A stretch of DNA of 64,000 nucleotides from Channallabes apus (GCA_030522415.1 CM060121.1:12480055-12544054); one strand, 5' to 3'. Numbered from the stretch's first letter, positions 34,816 through 47,960 are shown. A program made the numbers and translations. Notes: generated from the sequence alone by a model not told the origin.

Positions 34816-36453
34816 TTATAAGGAATTAGCTACATTTTAATTAATCGTTCTACTTATTTTTTATTGGTTTAAAATTGTAACAAAATCTGGGGAAAATGTT
34901 CAATCAGGATATTTATAAAATCGTGATACTTACAGAATCGCAATTTTAATTGAACCCTAGTATATAATATGCACTTCTTCTAGTCACTCCATTTTGAACC
35001 CAATAGATCCAGATATTGGTTTTCTGATTATGTTTGACTATAGTTTATAAACATAAAACCTAAGAAAGTACCAGATTAATGATATGCATGCATTACTGGG
35101 TTAATCAGGGTGTTTGAATAGATTTCTGTAAGTAAACCTGTACATGCAAATGGGGACAAAATATGGGTCGATGTGTTTCCGAGGAAAAGTAAAAACTCTA
35201 AAATCCAGACTCGCATAAAAAAGAAACACAGACTTACATAAAACCAATCTTACATAAAATGTCAATCTTGACAGGTGTTTAAAAAAAGGCAGAAAAAGCC
35301 AAGAAAAAGTACCTCGAGTTCTTAAACTTGTGTCACAGGGAGATGTTTAAAGAATAACTGTTTTTCTGTCAAAACTTTATTTAGACTGGAAGTTGAAGAA
35401 AAGCGAATGCGAGCCAGAGGTGGCTGCTTAAGGCGAGACAGATAATTGTTTTATTGTGTACAAACTTTCAGCAGGAATGAATCGCTTGAAGTCCGTTCAT
35501 TGTGTAGGAGTAGGGAGTGAACACTTTAGAGCAGCCACAGAGCGAGAGATTAGGCTTATTTTTTGTCAGCGGGTGGACCACATGAAAGCAACAAACGGAC
35601 CATTATTATGGTAACATCAGTTCCCTCTGTAATAATTATTTTGCCATATAGGATCCCGCATCTAGTCTTCAGCCTGGAGGCGGACTCTCATCCCTTCTTT
35701 CTTGTTATTCCTGTATCTTTCCTCTGATATTTAGGTCCTTTTCGGGTGTCATTGCCTCAGTTCGCATTCTGTAATTTTACAGCCGCTATTTAGGCTGCGA
35801 GTGAGTACACTTCCTGCTAAAGCTGAAAACATTGGCCTGTCACTCCACAGCTTGATTACTGTGCATGTTAATGTTCGCTTCCCAGGAATTAAGTAAGTAG
35901 GTGGGGCGAAATAAGGATTCCTGTTAGACACCAGTAAAGCAATCAACATATATTGGTGTGGGAACTTTTTTTTTTCCTCACTATGTTTCATCTCAGATGC
36001 TTATGCTTCTAACCAGAGCAACATACATTATGTACCTAAATAATATAAAATTATAAATCTCTATAAACTACCCATCACCTCTGAACCAGTCATTCCACTG
36101 CAACAGACACAGAACCAGTAGGCTATACAGTAAATGCACTTTTGCTCGGACAGCATCTTTTCTTAGCCTTGTCCGAGCGCTAATCATTAGCAGACAAGCT
36201 GTAAATTACAGTATGTCAGGGTCAAATGTGGGTTGAAAACCTTCTTTGCATAAGCTGGAGAAGCTCAGGAAAAGTTTGAGTGCTCTCAGCGCAAGCCTTG
36301 CTGGCATTTACATTAATGTATAGACTGGTGCATGTTTAATTTGGTCATTACTAGTGCAACTGTATTGCCCTGGGCAAATAGGAAAACTAATTCTTGATAA
36401 GGGGGCAAATGTTACTAGTAGAACATTGGTTAGTGGTTCAAAGGCCACTCAAA

Positions 36454-36574
<121 letters not shown>

Positions 36575-38868
36575 AAAAGAGCAGAGTGCATCAAACCTTT
36601 GCTTCCCAGAGTGCAAGTGAGATTTAAGGCAAAACACACCAGGGTGTGTTAACATCAGATAATAATAACAACAGGTATACTAAATCCTATCTAATGTTTA
36701 GTGTGCAGGAGGGGCATTAATGGAGACTTTAACCAAAGCCTGCTTTCCCACAAAGGTGCAGCAGGGGGAAAAGAGAAATGTTTGTTCAGCTTATGACATT
36801 TTTGAGCCTTTGGGGGGAAAAAAAAAAAACATGAGGGGAATGGGGGGGATTAATGACTTGCGGTTTGCTCTACAGAAACATAGCATCAGACAAAAGATGG
36901 GCAAGTGTCCGCAAACTTCGACTCGTACACACTTGCACGCTTTTTTGTGCGTGTGTTTTTGGCCGTTGTGTAACTTAATAGGTCGCTGATTTCACACATC
37001 TGCTCGTCAACCTCACTTTGAACCCTGCGTATTTTGGGGTGGGGTGGGGGGCTTCACAAATATAGTGAAAGAGGAGAAGGAGGGGGCAAAACTACAACTA
37101 GAATGAGTTGAGAGTTAGGTAATGAGGGGGCAATTATGTCAGTTGAAAATGACATTGGAGTTTTGCAGGATTGCAATGGGAAGAAATTACCTTTTTCTCC
37201 CTATTCCGGAACATAAACAATCCACAGGAGTTCAGCCAGTGTGTGTTAACCCATGCAGGCTCACATGCAGAGACGGACAAGAGGAATAAAGAGGGTGAAG
37301 AAGTGAAAAGATCTAAGCTTCAGCATGGATCCCATAGCTTGATTCATGAGCGGAGAGGAGAACCTAGGCTGAGTTTCTTTAAACTGTGGTCGGGTTGAAC
37401 AGATTAAATCTAATGTTAACCACATGGCTGATGGGGGTGGACGGTTCCAAGAACACACATGACCGCATGTAGGAATGAAAGGCAAAAACAAAGATCCATG
37501 TACACATGGTTCTGGTGATAGAGTGTATAAGTTATTATTTTTTTTGCATTTCTTCTATACGCTTCTGATTCTGATATAGGGAGGTGAGGCAATACAATGA
37601 TTACAGGTGTGTGTCTGGGATCTTAGTTCTATATTATTAGTTCTTAGTTGTTTCTTACAGAATCTATATGATTGATTCAGGAAATTCAGTGACAGAGAAT
37701 AAACATTGAATAAACGAGTATACTTACAGTTCTCGGGCAAGTTACACCAAGTTTTATTTTAAAGAAGTTGCTACTGATTTGGAGGAATTCATGCAACATA
37801 GCAACTTAGTAGCTACAAGGGTGAAGGTGAAGTACCTTCCTAAAGTTCTGAGCGGCAGCATTATTAATATTCAAAATGAAAACACTATAGAGCGATAGCA
37901 AAGACTGTGAACATCCCTCTCAGAACAGGTAGTTTGATAATATGCAGATGAAAAGTTCACACAACCACAGAACCATAACTAATCATTCCGAGACAGGTGC
38001 AACCCAACATCCCAATGCAGTCTCGGATTAATGATCAGGATGGTAAGAATGAAGCCAGAAGTCACTTTTTATCACAAGATAAAGAGTTGCAGGACAACCT
38101 GAAAGCAGCGAGAACACTCATTACACAATAAATAATTAAGCTACTAAAAAAATGTCTGTTGGTGTGTTTGAAAAAAAGGAAGGATATGCTCCTGATTCCA
38201 TACAGAGGTGTGGAGCTGGGAGCATCATGACATGGGGCATGGAAATACCATTATGCATGGACATGGGGCATGACATACCATTAAAAGAATCCGGGATAAA
38301 GGGATCTACCGGGACATAGAGAAGAATATAATCTCATCAATCAAGAAAATAAAACTGGGGAGAAGGTGGACATTTCAACAGTCATAGACAAACAGGCAAA
38401 AATATCTCAAGGAAAGTAGTAGCATGTCTTCTCCCCGATGAAAATTTATGTTGGATTCTGAAAGTGAGTCCATCTGAATGAGTCTCATAACCTGGGAGAC
38501 AATATGCCAGGTGGTGCTTGGAGACATATGAACTAGAAGAATATTACTGTAAATGACACAAACAAAAATGATACTGATTTCCTCTCACAGAATTATAATG
38601 TATTTGACAGTAGAAATACTCTAAGGTATATATCTCACGTAAACTGACATGATCACAAAGTTTCCTTTATAACTCATAAGAAAAATGGTTGTGGTTATTC
38701 TTTAGCATAAAGACATTCCAGGAAGTGCTTAGTCTTTTGTTAGTTTTAAAGTGAGGTCTATGTTGGACTTGTTAGTATGGTATCATGAAGGTCCTCCTAT
38801 CTCTGACTTATACAGAAATCTGAATAGTACTTTAGACACAATAACACCACCACCACTGCATGCATGCA

Positions 38869-38894
38869 TGCATATATATATATATATATATATA
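38869..38894. repeat. GCAT/AT simple repeat
   Basis: Short GCAT units pass into a run of about nine AT units. Confidence 0.8.
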
Positions 38895-38945
38895 AAAAGC
38901 ATGAAGGGGAAAACAGTAATAGAGAAATGAATCTGTGTGAAAATA

Positions 38946-39455
38946 CACTGCTTGGCCAAAAAAAAAACAAAAAAGAAAAAACACCCATCTAAGATATTCA
39001 GTCGCCTAGCTTTTATTATAGCTCAAAAAGTAGTGGCTTTCACAATTTGAGTTCTCCGATATGGCTATACCATCAGGGAAGAAAATCTCTATTGATGTGA
39101 TAACCTGGTCATTCAGGTCATCAGATAACTTCATTTTATTGACACATAACATTGCAGAGACCTGACCAACTGAAGCAACCCCAGATCATAATACTGCCTT
39201 CAGAGGCTTGTCCATTGAGCACAATGCACATTGGGTGCATCGCTTCATGTGCCTCCCTTCTTAACCTGACGTGCACCCATATCTCAGGAATAGGGTCAAC
39301 CTGAAGTCTTCAATCCACATGACCTTTTTCTATTGCTCCAAAGTCCAATCTAGCAAACTGAAGCCATTTTCCTGACTAATCTCACTAACAAGCAACAGCT
39401 GTTAATAAAGTAGATGTTTAAAGTAGATGGCGACTTTTTTTTTGTCCAGGCAGTG
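38946..39455. mobile_element. Deleted Tc1-like element (510 bp)
   Basis: Inverted ends CACTGCTTGGCCAAAAAAAA and, reverse complemented from the right, CACTGCCTGGACAAAAAAAA, each flanked by TA (38944-38945, 39456-39457). The same terminus starts the element at 55404. The interior has antisense remnants such as 'AACTGAAGCAACCCCAGATC', as in fish Tc1 coding regions, but no open frame. Its right end lies about 105 nt downstream, in sense, of the exon at 39624-39562. Confidence 0.75.
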
Positions 39456-39561
39456 TATAAATGCTAATTATATTATAAATTATATAAGCTTTATGTTTTA
39501 GCCCAAAGAACAAAGGGAAACCGTTACTCAAGAACTTTAGTTTAGGGAAGAGAGTGATTAC

Positions 39562-39624
39562 CTGTGCAGACTTGGCAAGCTTCTGGGTGTATTCCTTCTC
39601 AAGCTGCTTCAACCTGGTGTTTGC
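39562..39624 (-). CDS. cep112: CEP112 microexon-sized coiled-coil exon (21 residues)
   Basis: 63 nt, phase 0 at both ends, encoding ANTRLKQLEKEYTQKLAKSA plus Q. LK-(I/L)EKEYTQKLAKS is one of the best conserved CEP112 blocks. Sense acceptor CTGTCATTTCAG|GC follows a pyrimidine-rich tract that begins with a (TC)n array; the donor is CAG|GTAATC. It is flanked by a 16.4 kb intron upstream and a 5.7 kb intron downstream, so its inclusion depends on exon definition. Nothing in the sequence suggests it is decayed. Confidence 0.92.
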
Positions 39625-39650
39625 CTGAAATGACAGGGGAGGTGTAGGGA

Positions 39651-39670
39651 GAGAGAGAGAGAGAGAGAGG
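39651..39670. repeat. (GA)n, (TC)n in transcript
   Basis: About ten GA units 26 nt upstream, in sense, of the 63 nt exon. They extend its polypyrimidine tract. Confidence 0.9.
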
Positions 39671-40044
39671 ATGAAACCTAATCAACTGGGAGGAAGTGAG
39701 TGAGCAGACACACATTACAGTGACCTCGTAGCTGGAGGGAATACTGCTATGCTCCTGTCGCTAGCATGCTGAGGACTGACCGTCTCAGCCGGAACCAGGA
39801 AGTCTTTGATCTTAAGCTAACTATTCCTCTCCTCGCTCAACAGAGAGGATAAAGCTACAAAATTAGCTATAAAAACAACAACAAGAACTAACAAGAACAA
39901 CAAGAGGAGCCATTAGAATTTTATATTTAAAAAATTTATTCACTCATCCTTCTTCAGAAAGCTCATCAGAAATGCTTGTCAGGGTAGTAAGTGGATGAGG
40001 ACTTTTGTACCATTGAGGGATAAAGTCCATATTTCAGGGTAACA

Positions 40045-40262
40045 AACACACACACATTCACACACTCATTCACACCTAGAGGCAATTTAGCATCACCATT
40101 TCCCCTACTGGCATGTTTTGGATGTTGGAGAAAAACCGGAGACCTGGAGGAAACTTACAAAGACATCGGGGGAAACATGAAACTCCAGACAGACGGTAGT
40201 GCGAGATCAGGATGGAAATGTTGACCCTGGAGCGATGAAGCAGCAACCACTTCAATACTGCA
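40045..40262 (+). repeat. Dispersed fish repeat copy
   Basis: Shows 'CACACATTCACACACTCATT', 'CACCTAGAGGCAATTTAGC', 'GAAAAACCGGAGACCTGGAG' and 'GGGGGAAACATGAAACTCC', in the order of the family seen at 34705 and 41405. It is diverged and non-coding. Confidence 0.7.
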
Positions 40263-41404
40263 CATTCTTGTAGTTAAATAAGGGTACAGGGATAAAATTG
40301 TCAAATTTAAAAAGCAAAAACTGACCCACTCTATCTACAGTATATATATATAAAAATCAACAATTCAAATTAACAGGATCTAAAGCCATTATTCAAATTA
40401 ATCAATCCAATAAATTGTTTTGATTTTCCATTGCACTTTGATAAAGTTAAGATTGTATTTCATACACCACAGGACAATTTAGGAAGATGATCATTTAATA
40501 CTAGCCTAGAAAATTTAAAACTACTCTAGTAATTAGTTTGGCCCTGAAACGTACATCCACTGCTGCACATTTATCTTTTTTTTTTACTTCCATTAGTGTT
40601 TTTTTCCAGTTTGCCTACCCACCAGCATTATCACACTAACTTTAAAAGATAACTCGATACACATTTAGAAGTATATTCTTTTTTTCACTTTGCTTAAGGA
40701 GAAGTACCAACATCTTTCCACACAAGGAGTGTGCATGTGTGTGTGTGAGAGAGAGAGATAGAGAAAGAGAGACATGTCACTCATTTCCAGGCCCAGGAGA
40801 GTGTGTGTGCCATGTTTGTGCAGGCGAGTGTCAGCGGTGATGCCCTGCTGTCAGAGCTGCTTTCCGGAGAGCTGCTGAACCACTGACAAGATAGACAGAG
40901 CCTGCAGCAGGTATCAACACCTCAACCGCCATTTAGACAAACACGCACACAACAGTACTCGGTGTAGCTAAACCTGCTCTCGCCTACTCTCTCATTTCTT
41001 CAACTTCCTCTTTTTTTCATCACTATCCATCTGTCCCACGTGGCTTTTCTACCTGATGAGAGAGAAAACAAAGCATAAAGAGAGACAATGGGGGTTAAAA
41101 AAAAAAAAAAAAAAAAAAAAACCCTGCTCCAGTCATAAACACAGGCTGGACTTTCTTTCAAGCTTGTCAGCTCCTTGCGTTGCTATAGAGACTGCTGTCT
41201 TGCTTTTCATTAAGCATGCTTTAAGGCATAGGTAAATGTGTGTGAAATGTGTGTTTGCTGATGCCCTTTGATAGGTTTCTAAGAAAAAATAATTCTCACT
41301 TATATGACTTGATATTGCAGTGATATGTTGTTAAAGTAAACAGCCACATACGTGTGCATTTATTAATTTACCCCACAATTTCTTAATTTACTCACTCACT
41401 CCTT

Positions 41405-41640
41405 TATAGGGTTGCAGGGGGCCTGGAGCCTATCCCCAGAGGACTCGAGACACAAGATGGGGTACACCCTCGATTGACTACCAATTTATCACAGGACGCA
41501 CAAGCACACACTCACTCACACACTACGGGGTATTTGGAAATGCCTGGAAATGGACTGTAGGAGGAAGTGGACACAGGGACAACTGGTAAACTCCACTCAC
41601 AGACCTGAGGCGGGAATGGGACCCTCAACCGTGGAGCTAC
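41405..41640 (+). repeat. Dispersed fish repeat copy
   Basis: Starts 'TATAGGGTTGCAGGGGGCCT' and 'GGAGCCTATCCCCAGAGGAC', continues with 'GGGGTACACCCTCGATTG', then the 'CACTACGGGGTATTTGGAAA' block and 'GGACTGTAGGAGGAAGTGG'. This is the best preserved 5' portion of the family in the window. Confidence 0.75.
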
Positions 41641-41654
41641 CAACTACGGAAGGG

Positions 41655-41775
41655 GTATTTGCTCTCTCTCTCTCTTCATGAGCCCAGATACAGATGGCTG
41701 TGGCATCACCTGGGAGTCAAACTCACGACCTCTGGATGATGTTGACGAACACTTTGCCACTGCACCACTCGGGGC
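41655..41775 (-). mobile_element. tRNA-derived SINE, second family
   Basis: The minus strand reads CCCGAGTGGTGCAGTGGCAA (A-box region), then AGGTCGTGAGTTTGACTCCC (B-box GAGTTTGACTC) and GTGATGCCACAGCCATCTGT. It differs from the SINE at 21346 in body sequence. It abuts the dispersed repeat directly. Confidence 0.65.
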
Positions 41776-41889
41776 TACACTAATTTATACTAGATTTTTG
41801 TCAAGCCCATGCCACAAGTTGATGGACTGTTCCTCATGAACTCACATTTGCTTATGTTTTTTAAATGCTTACACAGGTTAATTAAAAAA

Positions 41890-42012
41890 TGTCACAAAGC
41901 AGCTTTACAAATAATCCATACGAGCAAGTAACCGAAAATAGCAGCAAGGAAATTTGTCTACACCAACGTGAGAAACCAGAATCAACTGGGAACCCATGCT
42001 CTTCAGGGTTCA
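41890..42012 (-). mobile_element. LINE-type tail repeat, antisense copy
   Basis: 'TGTCACAAAGCAGCTTTACA', 'AGCAGCAAGGAAA' and 'GAAACCAGAATCAACTGGGA' are the reverse complement of the elements of the repeat at 23890-24185, diverged. Confidence 0.6.
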
Positions 42013-43208
42013 CGATACACTTTTGCTTAATGTTTTTTTCTTTTTCTTGCTTTGCACTGTTATAGTACCTTTTTCTCCTGGCTTTAACCTGGGCTTAATC
42101 CGGCTAGTACCTTCTGACATGGCTATAATAAGGTGTCCTGGTATACATTTTGTCGAGGAGGAGGGTTGAATGGTACAGTATAACTACATTTCAATTATGT
42201 GGTTGTGTTTTAAATGATTATGGTTGTCTAATTAGCTAGTCACTCAGTAACCAACACGTACAAGTTTGAATGCAAAGCAGAATCCCAACAAACATCCAGT
42301 GTCAATTCTGAGCATACACGGGGCTTAACTTGTATGGAAGCCCTAAGCTAATTAAGGAAGTGGACTTGTCCCTCCGTGTGAAGCTTTCATTCTCAGCACA
42401 TCATGAGGTGACAGCATTCCTGAAAATCCTAGCATGGAAAGAGGGAGAGAACAAGAACGCTGGTTGACAAGGTGGCTTTTTTTTCCTTCTTTTAATGTGC
42501 AAAAGCAAAGATTCAGTGTGGCTGCTTTGGTGACTCTTCATTTTGTCACAATGCAAAAAAGACCACAGTCTCAACTGCTTATTTTCTACTGGCTCAAAGG
42601 GCAGAGGATTGCGTAGTTCAACTTGTTAAATTTAATGCAATTAAAATCTGCTCACTAAACCAATTATTTATTTATTTTTGCATAATTTCCCCTTTCAGGT
42701 CATTTCTTAATGGTAGGTAATGGTAGGTTTCAGGTTTCCAAAGTTGGATATAAGAAACCACCATAAATATTGCCACCGCTGCTTCAATCATGTTCAAATT
42801 GTAAGACTGCACTAAAATAAAGGTCTTGTTTGCTCAAAAGTGATGTAAATGGCAAATGCATTGTTGTGAGTTCTGTTTAAGTTAACTTACCATGTACGTG
42901 CAGAAATGTAGCCAACAAGGGGAAAAAAAGGCTTGAGCCTAAATACTGTGTGTGTGTGTTTCTGATGCTGAATACCTGTGCCCTGCTCAAGGTGTCTCTG
43001 AAGTGTTATCAGAAGTAGCAATCACTTAATAATGCTGGCAGAGCGGCTTTAGAAGTCTGCAGAACAATGAGGGTAGTGTATATAAGAGGCTAGTCATTGC
43101 TTAGTGAAAACTTAATTAACAAGCTTGAGATGGAACGCAGTCATTTATTTCCTAGATGTAGGACACACAAACATAGACAAAATAATAGTGTCCCCAGCAT
43201 GTCGTGGG

Positions 43209-43215
<7 letters not shown>

Positions 43216-43276
<61 letters not shown>
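43216..43276. repeat. (TG)n microsatellite
   Basis: About 30 uninterrupted TG units on the plus strand, followed by imperfect TG-rich and G-rich sequence to about 43307. Confidence 0.97.
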
Positions 43277-43277
<1 letters not shown>

Positions 43278-43759
43278 GGTGTGCGTGTTGGTGTGTGTGG
43301 GGGGGGTATGTCTTTCTGAGCTTCCTCTTCAGGAATTTGTGTTGTTTTGTTTAGAGAATGAGCCTCATTCTTTGGTATTAAACACTTTGGTCATTCTTGT
43401 GCATCCAGACTCAAACAGCATTTGTTTTTTCCCCCCTTTTTTCTTTTCTAAGTCAAGCCTTTGTAGTGGGGAAAAGACGGTATGTTCAGACTTGAAAAAC
43501 AGCTAAAATAATTCTGGGTGTTAAAAGAAAAAGAAAGAAAGAAACAAGTCCAAACAAAAGAACTGCTTTCTGTTTTCAAAAAGAAGTTGGTTTACTTAAA
43601 AAGTGGACTCTCCCCCCCCCCCCATGTGCTTTTCATGTAAGCTAATTAACCAGCTTAGTGAGGAAGCCACTCATGATGATTTTACAAATAATTGCATAGC
43701 CTCTCAGATAAACAAGAGATTGCAGCACATAGACTGGTTGTGTTGATGGATAGAGGCAA

Positions 43760-44060
43760 ATATACAGTACTAGTCAAGAGTTTGGTACTAGTCTAGGCTT
43801 GGATTTATTTTAGATCAATACTGGATTTTTTCAAAACTATGAAATAACACATATGACATTAGGTAATTAAGCAATAACAATGCTATTTTAAAACAAAGGT
43901 TAGTTCTTATGGAATAGTTTTTGCAAAAACAGTATTGTCAAGTATATTTGCAAACTCCAAGCACCATGATGAAACTCCCTCTCATGAATCCATGACCTTT
44001 ACTGGTGGTATAAAAATGTTTTCTAAAACACAAAGTACTTAAGAGACAAATCCATCCTTA
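43760..44060 (+). mobile_element. Decayed Tc1-like element
   Basis: Left end 'AGTACTAGTCAAGAGTTTGG' is a worn form of the CCAGTCAAAAG terminus. The interior 'CACCATGATGAAACTCCCTC' matches 'CACCATGATGAAACTGGCTC' in the copy at 52297-52684. No open frame and no clear right end. Confidence 0.5.
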
Positions 44061-44224
44061 GGAGGCAAAATTTTGCCCATTTCATACAGAACCAGGCAAA
44101 CGCATGTAGCCATGTTGGTTTACATTGGAGTCATGGGTATAAGAAACTTTGTTAGCATTATCTGTTAATGATGATTAAATATTGTACCTGAAAACTTTCA
44201 CTGCACCTGTCACATATACACATT

Positions 44225-44395
44225 AAAGCTTTTTTTTTTTATTTTTATTACGTATACATTACTGCACAATGAAATTCTGTATTCTGTGGAGTAGACAGGG
44301 TTAAGAGCCTTGCTCAAGGGCCCAACAGGGTCTCAAACCGTCGACTTTCTGATCAGTAACATAGATCCTGAACACTCTGAGCCACCACTGCCCCA
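44225..44395 (-). mobile_element. tRNA-derived SINE, antisense
   Basis: The minus strand reads GGGGCAGTGGTGGCTCAGAG (A-box), then a worn B-box ('GACGGTTTGAGACCC'), the SINE body TTGGGCCCTTGAGCAAGGCT and an A-rich tail after 'ATTTCATTGTGCAGTAATGT'. It shares the 'GGGCCCTTGAGCAAGG' body with the SINE at 21346. Confidence 0.75.
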
Positions 44396-45001
44396 GATCA
44401 GAAACTAAATTTGAAGGCCAAGAAGCGATGTATATTATAGGTCTAGACAGGGCTGTTTTTAATCTTATTCCTAAAGGAATTTTGTCCCATTACACATATT
44501 CCATCAGTTTTGATTTTTGCATTACACTTGAATGCAAGATCACTAAGCCAGTACCCAGTATAGGAGAGTTTTTAGCTTGATCCGTCATATCCGTCCAATC
44601 AGTTGCTGATGTATCAGGTTCTGTGCTGGCAGTGTACTCTGTCATTCGAAGGTTGAGAGTTTGAATCCGAGGATACCTGCACTCTGCTGTTCTGAGGTCA
44701 TGCGAATAGCACTTTCCTCCCATCTCCAAACTGTTCATGGGCAGCAGTTCACGCAGTCCGGTGTCACGTGTCTCAGACCGGTGCAGCTGTCTGCCACATT
44801 TTCAGTTGAATATGTTTGTGTGAGAGAAAATACAGTTTAGGAGAACATGTTAAAGCCAACAGTTGTGCGTTTTATTATAACCATACAATTTTAATTTCTT
44901 CTAAAGAAAAGTTACATGTTTGTGTATGCTATCAATTACTGTTAGAAAGAAAGAAAGAAAATCATAATCTGCCAAAATCATAATTAACAGGTCAGACTTT
45001 A

Positions 45002-46534
45002 CACCGCGTTCCAAATTATTATGCAAATTGGATGTAAGGGTCATAAACATTAAATGTTTAGTTTTTAAATTAAACTCATGGATGGTATTGTGTCTCAGGG
45101 CTCTTTGGATCACTGAAATGAATCTCAGACACGTGTGATAATTAGTTTGCCAGATAATCCCAATTAAAGGAAAAGTGCTGAAGAAGGTAGTTCCACATTA
45201 TTAAGCAGGCCACTGTTTCAAGCAATATGGGAAAGAAAAAGGCTCTCTCTGCTGCCGAAAAGCATCAAATATTGCAATGCCTTGGACAAGGTATAAAAAC
45301 ATTAGATATTTCATGAAAACTTAAGTGTGATCATCGTACTGTGAAGACATTTGTGGCTGATTCAGCGAACAGACAGGTTCGTGCAGATGAAGGTAGAATG
45401 AAGAAGGTTTCTGCAAGACAAATTCATTGGATTAAGAGAGCAGCTGCTGAAATGCCATTACAAAGCAGCAAACAGGTATTTGAAGCTGCTGGTGCCTCTG
45501 GAGTCCCGCGAACCTCAAGGTGTAGGATCCTTTAAAGGCTTGCAGTTGTGCATAAACCTACTATTCGGCCCCTAATCAATGCTCACAAGCAGAAATGGTT
45601 GCAGTGGGCCCAGGCATACATGAAGACAAGTTTTTAAACAGTCTTGTTTACTGATGAGTGTTGTGTAACCCTGGATGGTCCAGATGGATGGAGTAGTGGA
45701 TGGTTGGTGGGTGGCCACCATGTCCCAACAAGGCTGCGATGTCAACAAGGAGGTGCCGGAGTCATGTTTTGGGCCAGAATCATGGGGAGAGAGCTGGTAG
45801 GCCCCTGTAGGCTCCCTGAAGGTGTGAAAATGACCTCTGCAAAGTAAATTGACTGACCACTTTCTTCCATGGTACAAAAAGAAGAACCGTGGCTTCAGTA
45901 GCAAAATCATATTGCACGACAACGCACCATCTTATGCTGCAAAGAATACCTCTGTGTCATTGGCTGCTATGGGCATAAAAGATGGGAAACTCATGGTGTG
46001 GCCACCATCCTCCCCTGATTTCAACCCCATTGAGAACCTTTGGAGAATGCTCAAAAGATCTATGAGGGTGGGAGGCGGTTTGATTCAAAACAGCAGCTCT
46101 GGGAGGCTATTCTGACATCCCGCAAAGAAATTCAAGCAGAAACTGTCCAAAAACTCACAAGTTCAATGGATGCAAGAATTGTGAAGGTGATATCAAAGAA
46201 GGGGTCCTATATTAAGATGGAACATGTCCTGTTAGGATGTTTTTGATTTCAGTAAATATGACCTCCTAATGCTGCAAACTCAACAAAAGCCTATTTTCAG
46301 TCCTTTATAACCTATAAAATGTTTTAACTCTGTTGTGCATAATAATTTGGAACAGTGCATTTTCAGTTTTTTTTTTTTTTAATAAATATTGTTATTATTA
46401 GGAGGTTTGTTCAATAAAATTAAAATTACACCCTAATAGTTGTTGACTATAAAATTATACTGACTGTCATTTGTATTTACTAATTATGAAAATAAGAGAA
46501 AGATATAATTTGCATAATAATTTGGAATGCAGTG
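45002..46534 (+). mobile_element. Full-length Tc1-like transposon, DD37E type
   Basis: A 1,533 bp element with inverted ends CACCGCGTTCCAAATTATTA (left) and CACTGCATTCCAAATTATTA (right, reverse complemented). It is flanked by TA at 45000-45001 and 46535-46536. Worn inner copies of the terminus occur at about 45188-45218 and 46334-46358, giving an inverted repeat-direct repeat layout. It carries a broken transposase gene. Confidence 0.88.
45227..46243 (+). pseudogene. Tc1-like transposase, DD37E, inactivated
   Basis: The start ATG at 45227 opens MGKKKALSAAEKHQILQCLG, the N-terminal helix-turn-helix region. Catalytic triad seen: first aspartate in LFTDE (45653-45655), second in LHDNAPS (45918-45920), and glutamate in FNPIENLW (46032-46034). 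Second aspartate and glutamate are in one frame with 37 residues between them, so the spacing is DD37E, not the DD34E of classic Tc1. The ending VKVISKKGSYIKMEH is read near 46180-46225. Lesions: TGA at 45314-45316 (probably a decayed CGA), TAA at 45533-45535, TAA at 45635-45637, a frameshift near 45847 and another near 46060. All three catalytic residues survive but not in a single frame. Confidence 0.88.
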
Positions 46535-47439
46535 TAATAAGAAAAAATAAATGTAAATTGAAACCAATCAAAAAAGTTGCAATTGTTGCACCAATTCTTG
46601 GCCCTATTCCAGCCCACCAGGAAATAAAAATGCCCCATCACATTACAGCTATAAACTAGAGAGAGTGAAGGCTACTATACGCTTCCGCTAAGACACATGA
46701 ACCACCAAATCTTTTCAAACTGCTGTAAAACCTGTCACAGAGCAGCATAAAACACCTGGAAAAAAACTTCTGAAAGATACTTTGAGAAATCCAATCCAAA
46801 GAGCGATGCCAACCTTCCTTTCATTGACTCCCGTTAGCCATGGCATCATGAGGATTTGAATTCATAATGATGGGTTGAATGTTTGTACTGCACCAGTCAG
46901 AAGCCTTATAGAGGAAAACATTATGTTTAGACATAAATAAAATAGTGTACATGAATGGAAAACTAAGTTATGTTTATGCTGAATTGCTCTAACTAATCTG
47001 GACCTGGTGCTTAATTCAGCCCACAAAAGCCTGCTTATGTTGGTACTGGCATGTGAAAGTCAAATTTGTGAGCTTGGGTAAGATTTTCACCAGAGCTCTT
47101 CTTAGAAAAGACATCTGCTCAAGGCCTCTGGCCAAAGTATTTGCTTTTTTGGCCTTAAGCAGCCAGGACAATCTAAAGAGTGTTCTGTTTGATGACCTAC
47201 AGGGCTCCAGCCAGGGACGACACAACAAAGCTCAGATTAGACAATCAATAAGAGATGAACGGCAAAAGCTCTACAATGCCAAAAGAACCTTTTTGTCAAG
47301 TCGTAAGTTCCATCTGGTGGGCTGATTAGATTTCTTTCACATATAGTTTTCCTTATCATATATTCGTTCAGCGTCAAAAAAACATTAAAATCTGCATTTT
47401 ATGTTTTACATCCATCAAAAAATTGATTCATAAAATCCA

Positions 47440-47960
47440 TTTTTCCCACCAGCTAAATTCTACACACAATACTCCACAATAACAAAGTAAAACCAGGTGT
47501 TTGGAGTTTTGTTAATCTATTCAAAAACATACTGTAGACTGAAATATCCAATTTACATAAGTAGTTAGAGCCATAAGTTAGTATTTTGTTAAAGACCCTT
47601 CACAGCAGCAATAACAGCCTCACATCAAGACTTCTTGTGAATAATGCTACTGTACACACTGTACAATGCTACATGGCACACCACTCTTTTAGAAGTTTGT
47701 TCCATTATTTTTTATCAGAATTTTTCAATTTCAATCAAGTTGGATGGCAGGGTCAGTGCACTCCTTTTTTCAGATCTCCGCAGAGATGCTCTGTTGGGTT
47801 CCGGTCCAAGCACTGGCTAGGCCACCTTAAGACTTTTGTAGAGTTGTTCTGAGCTACGCCACTGTCTTGATGAAATAATAATTAAAAGAAAACTTCACCA
47901 CAGATTGAGATCCTGAGCACTCTAGAGAATGTTTTCACTCAGGATTTGCTCTAAATTTTC
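47440..47960 (-). mobile_element. Deleted Tc1-like element, antisense
   Basis: Contains 'AACCAGGTGTTTGGAG', 'GACTGAAATATCCAATTTAC', 'CAGATCTCCGCAGAGATGCT' and 'GATTGAGATCCTGAGCACTC', which read as the antisense of a well-known fish Tc1 family including its transposase N-terminal half. The middle and far end are deleted. Boundaries are approximate. Confidence 0.65.

Noticed and set aside
38155..38400. Possible further Tc1 coding fossil
   Set aside because: Only one short stretch looks familiar, and no terminus or catalytic block could be placed.
47016..47325. Overlapping frames of 70 and 90 codons on both strands
   Set aside because: No recognisable protein family; the region is flanked by Tc1 elements and may be an unidentified repeat.
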